A stretch of DNA of 33,664 nucleotides from Methanomassiliicoccaceae archaeon. GTDB taxonomy: Archaea > Thermoplasmatota > Thermoplasmata > Methanomassiliicoccales > Methanomethylophilaceae. The DNA is taken from assembly GCA_016281925.1 (NCBI GenBank), contig JAEEJP010000034.1:1-33664 (forward strand). The letters are read 5' to 3'. How positions within the stretch are numbered: position 1 is the first letter of the stretch; the number at the start of each line of letters is the position of its first letter. Shown in pieces: positions 13,512-20,479 of the stretch. The notes under the pieces were generated by a model that saw only the letters and a list, made by a program, of their open reading frames with translations, did not search any database and was not told the DNA's origin. A program made the position numbers and the translations under genes.

Positions 13512-15608
13512 TCATTCTTTGAAGAGGGTCACGAGGGCGTCCACGGCCCAGCATCCCTTGCCCTTGAGTCCGACGATGACGGGGTTGATCTCCAGCTCGT
13601 GGATCTCGGGGTTCTCCTGTGCTATGAGGACGATCCTCCTGATGGCATCCTTCATCGCGTCGATGTCTGCCGGGGGAAGCCCTCTGGCTCCGGAGAGAAG
13701 CTTGTATGCCTTGGTGGTGGTGATCATCTCGTCGAGCTGCTGCTCCGTCATGGGGACGTGGGCCTGGGATATCTCCCTGAGGATCTCCACATATATTCCG
13801 CCGAGGCCGAAGGAAACCACGGGCCCGAACTGGGAATCGCGGATCATGGACAGGATGACTTCCTGGCCGGAGACCATCTGCTGGATCGAAACGCCGTCGA
13901 TCCTCGCGTTCGGAACGTTCTTCCTGCAGGAATCCAGGATCTTCGTGTATGCTTCCTTGGCGGCAGCGGAATCCTTGACTCCGACGACGACCCCTCCCAC
14001 ATCGGTCTTGTGCTTGATGTCGGGCGAGACCACCTTCATGACGACGGGATAGCCTATCCTGTCGCATTCCTTGGCGGCTTCCTCAGCGCTGTTGGCCGTC
14101 CCTTCCCCGGGAATCGGCACTCCGTAGGCGGTGAAGATCTGTTTGCCCTCGGATTCGGTGAGGGAGTTCCTGCCTTCCGACCTGGCCTTCCTGATGATGG
14201 CTTCGGTCTGGGCCCTTCCGGAGACTGCCGGGACCTTGAGGGGATCGCGGGGGATCTCCGAGCGGATGGTGTATTTCCTGAGGGCGTTGAGGGCTCTGAC
14301 GGCCCTGTCTGGGGTGTCGAAGCAGGGGAACCCTCCGCTCCTGAGAATCTCGTTGGCGCGGTCGCACTTGTATCCTCCGGCGAAGCAAACCACCGCAGGG
14401 ACCGGAATCTCGTCCTTCATCTCGACGAGAATCTTGGCGACGGATTCCAGATCGGCGGTATCAAGAGGCGATCCCATGATGACCAGCCCTCCGACCTGCG
14501 GATCCTTATAGAGAACCCTGATGACCTCCCTGAAGTACTCGGGCTTGGCGTCACCGCGGACGTCGATGGGATTGGTGACTCCGGCGACACTGGGCACCCT
14601 CTCCCTGATCTCTTTGATTGTCTCGTCGGAGAACTTGACGGCATGGATGTAGGGCGCCTCGAAGGTAGCGTCGGCGGACATGACCCCCAGGCCCCCGGCG
14701 TTGGTGATTATCCCGATGCCGTCCTTCTTCATGGGGCTGCAGCTGCTGAACACCTTCAGCACATCGAACATCTCGTCCAGATCCAATGCCCTGTGGATGT
14801 TGAGCTTGTTGAACACCACGTTGTTGACCGCATCGGATCCTGCGAGGGACCCGGTGTGGGACGAAGCGGCGGCGGATCCGGCCTGGGTCCTTCCGGACTT
14901 GAATATCACGATGGGCTTCTTGACCGGCATGTTCTCGATGGCTCTGACGAACTTCTCGCCGTTGGAGATGCCTTCGCAGTACATGCCTATGACCTTGGTG
15001 TTGGGATCGGCCGAGATCTGGTCGATGAGGTCTGCCTCGTCGATGTCGGCCTTGTTGCCGAACGTGATGAAATTGGCGAAGCCGATCTGGTTGCGGTATG
15101 CCCAGTCGATGATGGACGAACCGACGGCGCCGGATTGGGAGAAGATCGTGATGTTCCCGGGCTTGGGGAGAAGGTGCGCGAACGTGGCGTTGACGCCCGC
15201 CCCAGGATTCATGTTTCCGAAGCAGTTCGGACCGAAGAATCTGACCCCGTTCTTTTTCGCTTCCTCTTTGAGCTGCTTCTCCAGCTCTGCTCCTTCCGGG
15301 CTGTCCTCTTTGAAGCCTGCGGTCAGGATGGTCGCATATTTGATTCCGGCTTTTCCGAGGTTGGCCATCTCTCCCGGGACGAATGCGGCCTTGACGGCGA
15401 TGACCGCGAGATCGACGGGCTCGCCGATTTCAGTTACGCTCTTATAAGCTTTGTAGCCCTGTATCTCTCCGCCTTTGGGGTTGACCGGGTAGAGTTTTCC
15501 CTTGAAACCCGCATTTATCATGTTTTTGACGAGCATCCCGCCGAGTTTAGTCTCGTCGTTGGATGCCCCGATGATCGCGACAGATGTTGGAGCCAGCAAT
15601 GACTTCAT
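13512..15608 (-). CDS. acd: acetate-CoA ligase (ADP-forming), fused alpha-beta form
   Basis: A 698-residue ADP-forming acyl-CoA synthetase that converts acyl-CoA, ADP and phosphate into acid, CoA and ATP, or the reverse. The alpha part has a CoA-binding Rossmann start (PTSVAIIGASNDETKLGG), a ligase-CoA domain with the active-site histidine in SSHTGSLAG (about residue 251) and TNAGGLGVM. The beta part (after about 460) is an ATP-grasp domain with GYPVVMKVVSPDIKHKTDVG, FGLGGIYVEI and LEINPVIV. The fused form is common in archaea. The ATG at 15606-15608 was chosen over TTG 15626 because a TATA-like GGTTTATCAAA sits about 25 bases before it (leaderless). Substrates may be acetate or other short acids. 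Confidence 0.93.
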   Translation of the reverse strand: MKSLLAPTSVAIIGASNDETKLGGMLVKNMINAGFKGKLYPVNPKGGEIQGYKAYKSVTEIGEPVDLAVIAVKAAFVPGEMANLGKAGIKYATILTAGFKEDSPEGAELEKQLKEEAKKNGVRFFGPNCFGNMNPGAGVNATFAHLLPKPGNITIFSQSGAVGSSIIDWAYRNQIGFANFITFGNKADIDEADLIDQISADPNTKVIGMYCEGISNGEKFVRAIENMPVKKPIVIFKSGRTQAGSAAASSHTGSLAGSDAVNNVVFNKLNIHRALDLDEMFDVLKVFSSCSPMKKDGIGIITNAGGLGVMSADATFEAPYIHAVKFSDETIKEIRERVPSVAGVTNPIDVRGDAKPEYFREVIRVLYKDPQVGGLVIMGSPLDTADLESVAKILVEMKDEIPVPAVVCFAGGYKCDRANEILRSGGFPCFDTPDRAVRALNALRKYTIRSEIPRDPLKVPAVSGRAQTEAIIRKARSEGRNSLTESEGKQIFTAYGVPIPGEGTANSAEEAAKECDRIGYPVVMKVVSPDIKHKTDVGGVVVGVKDSAAAKEAYTKILDSCRKNVPNARIDGVSIQQMVSGQEVILSMIRDSQFGPVVSFGLGGIYVEILREISQAHVPMTEQQLDEMITTTKAYKLLSGARGLPPADIDAMKDAIRRIVLIAQENPEIHELEINPVIVGLKGKGCWAVDALVTLFKE

Positions 15609-16058
15609 GGAAGACCGTATCCCCAATCATTTGATAAACCTTTGTGAAGTTAGGCCCATATGTTGCAGTTATTCGTAGACATAGGTACGAAAACATTTCG
15701 AAATCGAAGAATATTCTACTGATTCAGCAGATGTTCGACAATAAACTTACTGCTATTCGTACAGTTTTCCACGGAAACCGCCTCGCGCATGCCGTTCGGT
15801 CGGTTTTATCTACGCGCAGAGCATGGGTGCTTTGCCGGTCCGGCGAAGGGGCGCGATCAGTGAGCGCCATGTGCACGGGACGGCGCACAGCGGCCCATAT
15901 CCCATTATTGGGGCTCCTGCGGGAGTTGGCGGCGCGTCGCCGCAGCGATGACCGGAGGCCAACGTTGGGTCCGACACATACCCCCGGCGTAAGTCAGTGC
16001 CCGGAGGCCGGCGTCATCGCCGGACCGTGATGCGGCGTGTTAGCGCTCGGGGGACACC
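15609..16058. other. 450-base gap with a cluster of short hairpins, possible structured RNA
   Basis: No protein gene is supported. The left third is AT-rich and contains the acd promoter. A TATA-like GGTTTTATCTACG is at 15802-15814 on the plus strand. From 15901 to 16026 there are consecutive perfect hairpins: CCCA-TTAT-TGGG (15901-15912), CTCC-TGCG-GGAG (15914-15925), GCGGCG-CGT-CGCCGC (15929-15943) and CCGGCG-TCAT-CGCCGG (16008-16023). GGTCCG (15968-15973) can pair with CGGACC (16021-16026). CCGGAGGCC occurs twice (15952-15960, 16001-16009). I match it to no known RNA. Confidence 0.35.
15630..15640 (-). promoter_or_regulatory. TATA box of acd
   Basis: On the minus strand GGTTTATCAAA is centred about 27 bases before ATG 15608. 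This spacing predicts a nearly leaderless mRNA and supports the shorter start of the gene. Confidence 0.55.
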
Positions 16059-16751
16059 TCAGACGGTCACTCCTATTCTGGCCAGCTCCTCGGAGAGCTC
16101 GTCTCTGCGCGGATATTGGGACAGCTTCTCCTCGAATTCCCTGTTCTCCCTTCTTCTGCATGGGACGAACCCGATGGACACACGGAGAAGCAGCGAATAT
16201 ACGGCGTAATCGAACGCTTCGTCGGAGATCTCGTCGGAATCCAGTTTCGGAGATGCGCCGACGACTTTCATCAGGACGCTTGAGCGGCCGGCACCCGGCT
16301 CCCCGTAGCCGTGGTCCCATCCTAAGAACACCCTCCGATCCTCGTCCAGAAAACCGGACGATACCAGCCTTCCGTACGATGCGCGGAGATCTTTGTGCTT
16401 TCCCTCTTCCGGCGGCACCATGCCGTCTTTCCTTGAGATATAAATCGGCTGGTTCCTTTCTACGAAGCCGTCGGATGTGAGCCAATCGCAGACCTCCCCG
16501 GAATAATCGGAGCCTTCCGCAGAAAAGATCTTCCTCATAAGGGTCTCCGCGATGGATTCGGCGACTTCCTTGGGTGCGTCGCCCAGATAATCGCTGACGA
16601 AAAACCGCGCCCAACCGCCGTGCCTGACCCATTTCAGCTTCAGCTCTTCGAACTCGGCAAACTCTGCCGTGACAGTTTCGTACCCATACTTTTTCCCGAC
16701 CTCGGAATAGATCACCGAAATATCATATCCCAATTCATCTGCGAATGCCAT
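16059..16751 (-). CDS. uncharacterised soluble protein, 230 residues
   Basis: I do not recognise the family. The protein starts at ATG 16749-16751 (MAFADELGYDISVIYSEVGK) and ends with TGA. It is mixed alpha/beta, acidic and free of transmembrane segments or a signal peptide. Notable parts are LKLKWVRHGGWARFFVSDYL, LGWDHGYGEPG and a C-terminal helical segment (DEAFDYAVYSLLLRVSIGFV) with CRRRENREFEEKL after it. Cysteines are few and there is no HExxH, P-loop or nucleotide-binding motif. Codon use is like its neighbours, so it looks resident. It lies 296 bases downstream of the BspA-like gene on the same strand, and its own promoter is not obvious. Confidence 0.75.
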   Translation of the reverse strand: MAFADELGYDISVIYSEVGKKYGYETVTAEFAEFEELKLKWVRHGGWARFFVSDYLGDAPKEVAESIAETLMRKIFSAEGSDYSGEVCDWLTSDGFVERNQPIYISRKDGMVPPEEGKHKDLRASYGRLVSSGFLDEDRRVFLGWDHGYGEPGAGRSSVLMKVVGASPKLDSDEISDEAFDYAVYSLLLRVSIGFVPCRRRENREFEEKLSQYPRRDELSEELARIGVTV

Positions 16752-17047
16752 GCTAACATCCTGCGGACCTGCCGCATGACATGAGTCCTCAGAACCGTTC
16801 TTAACTGCTGGGCGTGCGGTAACGCTGCATATGTCCCGGGGATGCCGATTGTACGGGAGAACCCGAAACGGAATCCGTGATAGGACATGCCAAATTAAAG
16901 GCGCACGGCTGTCTGAAAACCGCCAACCGGCATTCCGACTGTGGCTCAGCAGGAATGATTGAGCAGCGGACGAACTGAATGATATAGAAAGACTGGGGGG
17001 CCCTTTTACAGGGCCCAGCGTTTTGATAGGTATCAGATTGCTGCCAA
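16752..17047. other. 296-base gap between the unknown gene and the BspA-like gene
   Basis: Contains the probable terminator of the surface protein gene (about 16988-17018). Apart from that I see no gene, repeat or recognisable RNA. No clear TATA box precedes ATG 16751. Confidence 0.4.
16988..17018 (-). terminator. hairpin and T-rich run after the BspA-like gene
   Basis: GGGCCC at 16998-17003 pairs with GGGCCC at 17011-17016 around loop TTTTACA, and a further CTG/CAG can extend the stem. On the minus strand it is followed by TCTTTCTATATC. It lies about 30 bases after the stop codon at 17048. Confidence 0.5.
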
Positions 17048-18970
17048 TCAAGCAGCAGAACGGTACAGCCACACGTACCCTACATACAGATAGCCGGCTA
17101 GGGCCTCTGCGGTCACCGGCAGCATCTTTCCGCTTTCGTCGCAGAATTTGATCCCGTAGAATGCCTGGTCGCCGATGGAACTTACGGAGCTTCCTATGGC
17201 TACGCGGGAAAGGGATGTGCACAGCCAGAACGCGCGGTCGCCGACGGTCTCCACAGAATCGGGGATGACGACTTCCGTGAGAGACGGGCACAGCGGGAAC
17301 GCGCACCTGCCTATGGACACCGCGGAATCCGGGATGATGACGGAATCCAGGGAATCGCATGCATAGAAAGCGTACCCTCCCACTGACCTCAGGGAACCCC
17401 CGAAGTCGACGGTCTCCAGCGCGGCGCAGCGGGCGAAAGCCTTCATGCCTATCTCGGTTACGCTCCCCAAATCGGCGGAGACCAGCTCTCCGACACCATA
17501 GAAAGCCTTAGGGCCGATGTCATAGACTGGATAATACTTACCTCCGTATGTTACAGAAGCCGGAACCGCCAGATGCGAGGCGGGCTCGGAGAAACCGACG
17601 AGAGTCGCGTCCTCGTCTCCGGACCAGTCCAGCTTGAACACCAACCCGCCGGATACGAACGTGATGCCGCCCGCCACGCGCTGGAGCACGCGGCAACTCC
17701 CCTCGTACGCGTATCCGCTCATACAATCAGCAGAGAAGTCGAGCGCGTTGCCCATCTCGTCCAAGAACCTGAGCCCGTAGAACGCGTTCTCCCCGATGGA
17801 GATCACTGAGTCCGGGATAACCACGCTGGTCAGCGCAGTGCATCCGCTGAACGCGCTCTTCCCTATGGACGCTGCCGAATCCGGGATATTAACGGAGGCA
17901 AGGGAACCGCATCCGAAGAAAGCGTACGCCCCTATCTCCCTCAGGGAACCGCCAAAGCTGACGGTTTCCAGCGAAGCGCAGCGGGCGAAAGCCTTCATCC
18001 CTATCTCAGAAATGCCGCCCAAATCGGCGGATACCAGCTCTGAGAGACCGTAAAAAGCTTTAGGGCCTATGCCGGAGACCTGATAATCCTTTCCTTCATA
18101 AAATACCGAAACCGGGACCGCAAGGTTCTCCAACGGCTCTGAATGGCCGACCAGTGTTACGACCTCGGCGCCTGGCTGTTCCAATTTAAACTGGAGCCCG
18201 TCAGTAACGAATGTGTAATCAGAAGCCACGCGCTTTAGCACTCTTGCGGAGCCCTCATAGGTGTAACCCCTGAGACTTTTCGCCGTATGAGGAAGATCGA
18301 TCCCGTCAACGTCCAGGAATCTGATACTGCTGAACGCATCTTCCCCTATGTACGTAATCGAAAAAGGTAAGTTTACGGATGTCAAAGAATAGCAAAAGTA
18401 GAATGCGTACGGCCCGATGCTCTTGACCGAATCAGAGATGCTCACGGAGGCCAGAGAGGAGCAACCATAGAATGCATACGCCCCGATGGATGTGACCGAG
18501 TCAGGTATGTCTACGGCTGTCAATCTGGTGCAACCATAGAATGCATACCCCCCGATGGATGTGACCGAGTCAGGTATGTCTACGGCTGTCAATATAAAGC
18601 ATTCATAGAATGCATACACCCCGATGGATGTGACCGAGTCCGGGATGGTGACGGAAAAGAATTCACACATACGGAATGCGTAACTGCCTATACTCGTCAC
18701 CGAGCCTTCGAAGCTGACTGATATTATCCGGGTGTTCCACCAAGGCACTTTACCATATCCAAAGTCATACATGCCGCCGCTGCCGGAGATTGTCAGATTC
18801 CCATCGTCGTCGAGTTCCCACGTGAGATCGTCCCCGCATTTGCCGGATTGAGCCCCGTCTGAGCCGTCTGACTGCGAGACCATGGTGAATGCCGCTGCTG
18901 CCATGATAATCACGGCGGCAGCGATCAAGCGCCAGGCTCTCATCTCTTTAGAATCACAGAAATATCCCAT
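17048..18970 (-). CDS. BspA-like leucine-rich-repeat (LRR_5) surface protein
   Basis: A 640-residue exported protein. An N-terminal signal or anchor helix (WRLIAAAVIIMAAAAFTMVS, from about residue 13) is followed by a short Ser/Asp stretch and then many 23-residue LRR_5 repeats of the pattern (V)TSIGxYAFYxCxxLTAVDIPDS. After the first repeat block a module of about 185 residues occurs twice: FLDxxG, GYxYEGSxRVLxRVA, FKLxxxG, GPKAFYG, ELVSADLG, EIGMKAFARCA. There is no C-terminal anchor, so tethering may be through the N-terminal helix. Such proteins mediate adhesion in gut microbes; the role here is inferred. ATG 18968-18970 or ATG 18941-18943 are possible starts; the TATA box at 18991-19000 suits a leaderless start at the first. 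Confidence 0.9.
   Translation of the reverse strand: MGYFCDSKEMRAWRLIAAAVIIMAAAAFTMVSQSDGSDGAQSGKCGDDLTWELDDDGNLTISGSGGMYDFGYGKVPWWNTRIISVSFEGSVTSIGSYAFRMCEFFSVTIPDSVTSIGVYAFYECFILTAVDIPDSVTSIGGYAFYGCTRLTAVDIPDSVTSIGAYAFYGCSSLASVSISDSVKSIGPYAFYFCYSLTSVNLPFSITYIGEDAFSSIRFLDVDGIDLPHTAKSLRGYTYEGSARVLKRVASDYTFVTDGLQFKLEQPGAEVVTLVGHSEPLENLAVPVSVFYEGKDYQVSGIGPKAFYGLSELVSADLGGISEIGMKAFARCASLETVSFGGSLREIGAYAFFGCGSLASVNIPDSAASIGKSAFSGCTALTSVVIPDSVISIGENAFYGLRFLDEMGNALDFSADCMSGYAYEGSCRVLQRVAGGITFVSGGLVFKLDWSGDEDATLVGFSEPASHLAVPASVTYGGKYYPVYDIGPKAFYGVGELVSADLGSVTEIGMKAFARCAALETVDFGGSLRSVGGYAFYACDSLDSVIIPDSAVSIGRCAFPLCPSLTEVVIPDSVETVGDRAFWLCTSLSRVAIGSSVSSIGDQAFYGIKFCDESGKMLPVTAEALAGYLYVGYVWLYRSAA
18477..18690 (-). 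repeat. 69-base tandem coding repeats in the BspA-like gene
   Basis: CCCCGATGGATGTGACCGAG starts at 18481, 18550 and 18619, exactly 69 bases (23 codons) apart. The first two copies are identical for more than 40 bases. This near identity at the DNA level, while other repeats in the gene differ, points to recent copy-number change by slippage or recombination. Confidence 0.85.
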
Positions 18971-18990
18971 GAAATTCGTATCAGTTTATG

Positions 18991-19000
18991 TATTTATATT
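18991..19000 (-). promoter_or_regulatory. TATA box of the BspA-like gene
   Basis: On the minus strand AATATAAATA is centred about 25 bases before ATG 18970 in an AT-rich stretch, which predicts a leaderless transcript beginning at that codon. Confidence 0.65.
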
Positions 19001-19159
19001 CGATTGTACGCATTATTCTTACCATTTCATAAGTCCCGCCTTATGTAGTAACCTGCTTACTTTGGCTCGGGCGAAAAACGCACAATCGCAGACTTTGACA
19101 AACGCATAGGATTTCGGCGGGCCCTCAACAATTATCAACGCGCAGAGAAATGGCATCCC

Positions 19160-19567
19160 ATGGAAGAGGATCCCAGAGAAAGAGAGATAGCAGACAAGAT
19201 ACTGGAAGCGATAAAACGCGAATACGGGTTCATACCTGTCGTCAATCAGGTGATGCAGACCCGCCCGGACATTTTCATCGCCCAAAGCAATCTGAACAAA
19301 GCGGTTTTCGAGGGAAAAAACGAATTGGACGACAAAACGAAGTACCTCTGCGCCGTGTCCGCCGCCGCCGCGAACTGCGGAGAATACTGCATCGGAGTGC
19401 ACATGAGACATGCCCAAGATGCCGGCGCGACCAAAGACGAGATACTGGAAGCGGTGACGATCGGCTGCCATGTCGCCATGAACCGCGCCCAATCCTATGC
19501 GCTGAGAAGATACGCCGAACTGTTCGGCATCGACACTGACGAGGGTTATTTGCGCAATGTTAAATAA
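19160..19567 (+). CDS. carboxymuconolactone decarboxylase / AhpD-like protein
   Basis: A 135-residue all-helical protein of the CMD/AhpD family. These proteins use two cysteines and a histidine as a thiol redox centre, for example in peroxide defence. The core is SAAAANCGEYCIGVHMRHAQ with C73, C77 and H81, then DAGATKDEILEAVTIG, a typical family helix pair. The usual spacing is CxxC; here it is C-x3-C, because the first cysteine has moved one position, so peroxidase-type chemistry is uncertain. ATG 19160 was chosen because the family homology begins shortly after. The 3' end overlaps a possible start of the HesB-like gene, so the pair is an operon. Confidence 0.85.
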   Translation: MEEDPREREIADKILEAIKREYGFIPVVNQVMQTRPDIFIAQSNLNKAVFEGKNELDDKTKYLCAVSAAAANCGEYCIGVHMRHAQDAGATKDEILEAVTIGCHVAMNRAQSYALRRYAELFGIDTDEGYLRNVK

Positions 19568-19595
19568 TACCGCAACAGTCGAGAGCCCGATAGCT

Positions 19596-19922
19596 ATGGT
19601 CCAAATAACGTCTGATGCGGAGAAGTTCATCAATGACCTTCTCGAGAAGAACAGCAAAGTAGGGTACGGCATCAAAATCTACCTCGCTGGAATGGCCTGC
19701 TCTGGACCTCAATTCGGGATGAGCTTCCAGAAAGAGGCGAACGAGGGCGAGAAAGTAGACAAAAGCGCCCAGGGATTCGACATGTACTACGACGACGCGA
19801 CCGCCGAGGAGCTCGACAAATGCATCATCGAATTCATCGACGACCCCAACTTCGGTACCGGCCTCAGAATCCGCGACCCCAACTTCAACGGATGCGCGTC
19901 CTGCGGCGGCGGATGCCACTGA
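19596..19922 (+). CDS. HesB/IscA-like iron-sulfur protein with Cys-rich tail
   Basis: A protein of 108 residues from ATG 19596 (MVQITSDAEKFINDLLEKNS), or 121 from ATG 19557, which would overlap the upstream gene by 11 bases. It has the HesB/IscA fold: an N-terminal helix, IKIYLAGMACSGPQFGMSF with the first cysteine, YYDD, and a tail NGCASCGGGCH that supplies further cysteines. The arrangement differs from IscA (single C then CxC) and resembles the HesB-like group common in methanogens and clostridia. It may carry or store an Fe-S cluster, or bind another metal; this is inferred. The preceding AhpD-like protein suggests a joint redox role. Confidence 0.82.
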   Translation: MVQITSDAEKFINDLLEKNSKVGYGIKIYLAGMACSGPQFGMSFQKEANEGEKVDKSAQGFDMYYDDATAEELDKCIIEFIDDPNFGTGLRIRDPNFNGCASCGGGCH

Positions 19923-19929
19923 TTCTCAA

Positions 19930-19953
19930 GGGCCGGAAGGCCCCCTTATTTTA
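19930..19953 (+). terminator. terminator of the AhpD-HesB operon
   Basis: GGGCC-GGAA-GGCCC (19930-19943) is followed by CCTTATTTTATC. The hairpin begins 8 bases after the stop codon. Confidence 0.65.
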
Positions 19954-20047
19954 TCTTCCCTGAATTCTGAACGTCGCCTGGATCCAGTATGGCAGGCGTT
20001 TTCCCTACACGCAAAAATGCCGTTATGCCCTCGGACTGTCCGGAAGA

Positions 20048-20101
20048 CGAAAAACAAAAACCCGCTGCAAGACTGTTCTGAAAACGGGGGATGTGTCCCC
20101 C
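20048..20101 (-). terminator. terminator of the 104-residue protein gene
   Basis: On the minus strand the stop at 20116 is followed by the hairpin GGGGGA-CACA-TCCCCC (20086-20101), a TTTTC run and then TTTTTGTTTTTC (about 20048-20061). Hairpin and two T tracts together make termination likely. Confidence 0.65.
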
Positions 20102-20115
20102 ATCTTCTCAGAAGA

Positions 20116-20430
20116 TCATTCCCACTCGATGGTGACAGGCTTTTTGAGGGCCAGTCCGGCTGCCGCCTCTACGCATTTTACTATGCCGCAAGGCACTGGG
20201 CAGGCCGTATGGCGGATGTTCTCCTCCGCCCACCGGTATACCGCGGATTCTCCAAAGGGTTTGCCGACCTCCTCATAGCACGATATGTTCTCGATCACCG
20301 GAGACTTGGAGACCATGGGGCAGTCGCTTTCGATTCTGACCGTGATGGTCATCATGTCGTCCGAGGGGATGGCCGTGACCCTGGTCGTCTTGCCGCATAC
20401 GCCGGCATTTATGATGGCGGTCTCGCTCAT
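20116..20430 (-). CDS. conserved cysteine-containing small protein, function unknown
   Basis: A 104-residue soluble protein from ATG 20428-20430. The pattern NAGVCGKTTRVTA near residue 8, VRIESDCPMVSK near 31 and CPVPCGIVKCVEAAAGLALK near 77-96 recalls a small family I have seen in methanogens and corrinoid-using anaerobes, probably DUF6951; the name is from memory. Four or more conserved cysteines suggest metal or cluster binding. It lies head to tail after the ligase gene with a 49-base gap (20431-20479) and may be co-transcribed. No enzyme motif is seen. Confidence 0.75.
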   Translation of the reverse strand: MSETAIINAGVCGKTTRVTAIPSDDMMTITVRIESDCPMVSKSPVIENISCYEEVGKPFGESAVYRWAEENIRHTACPVPCGIVKCVEAAAGLALKKPVTIEWE

Positions 20431-20479
20431 AGTATCGGAAATCGGTTATCGCCTGCGCCATATATAACTGAGAGTCGGG

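Noticed and set aside
12690-15602. A 970-codon open frame on the plus strand opposite dphB and acd
   Set aside because: It is antisense to two clear genes. Long antisense frames arise from the GC-rich third positions here; its translation is rich in Gly, Asp, Val and His with no known domain.
15609-16058. RNase P RNA or SRP RNA in the gene-free stretch
   Set aside because: I looked for the conserved RNase P and SRP core sequences on both strands and did not find them.
18477-18690. Regularly spaced repeats as a CRISPR array
   Set aside because: The repeats are in frame, have no unique spacers and encode LRR_5 units.
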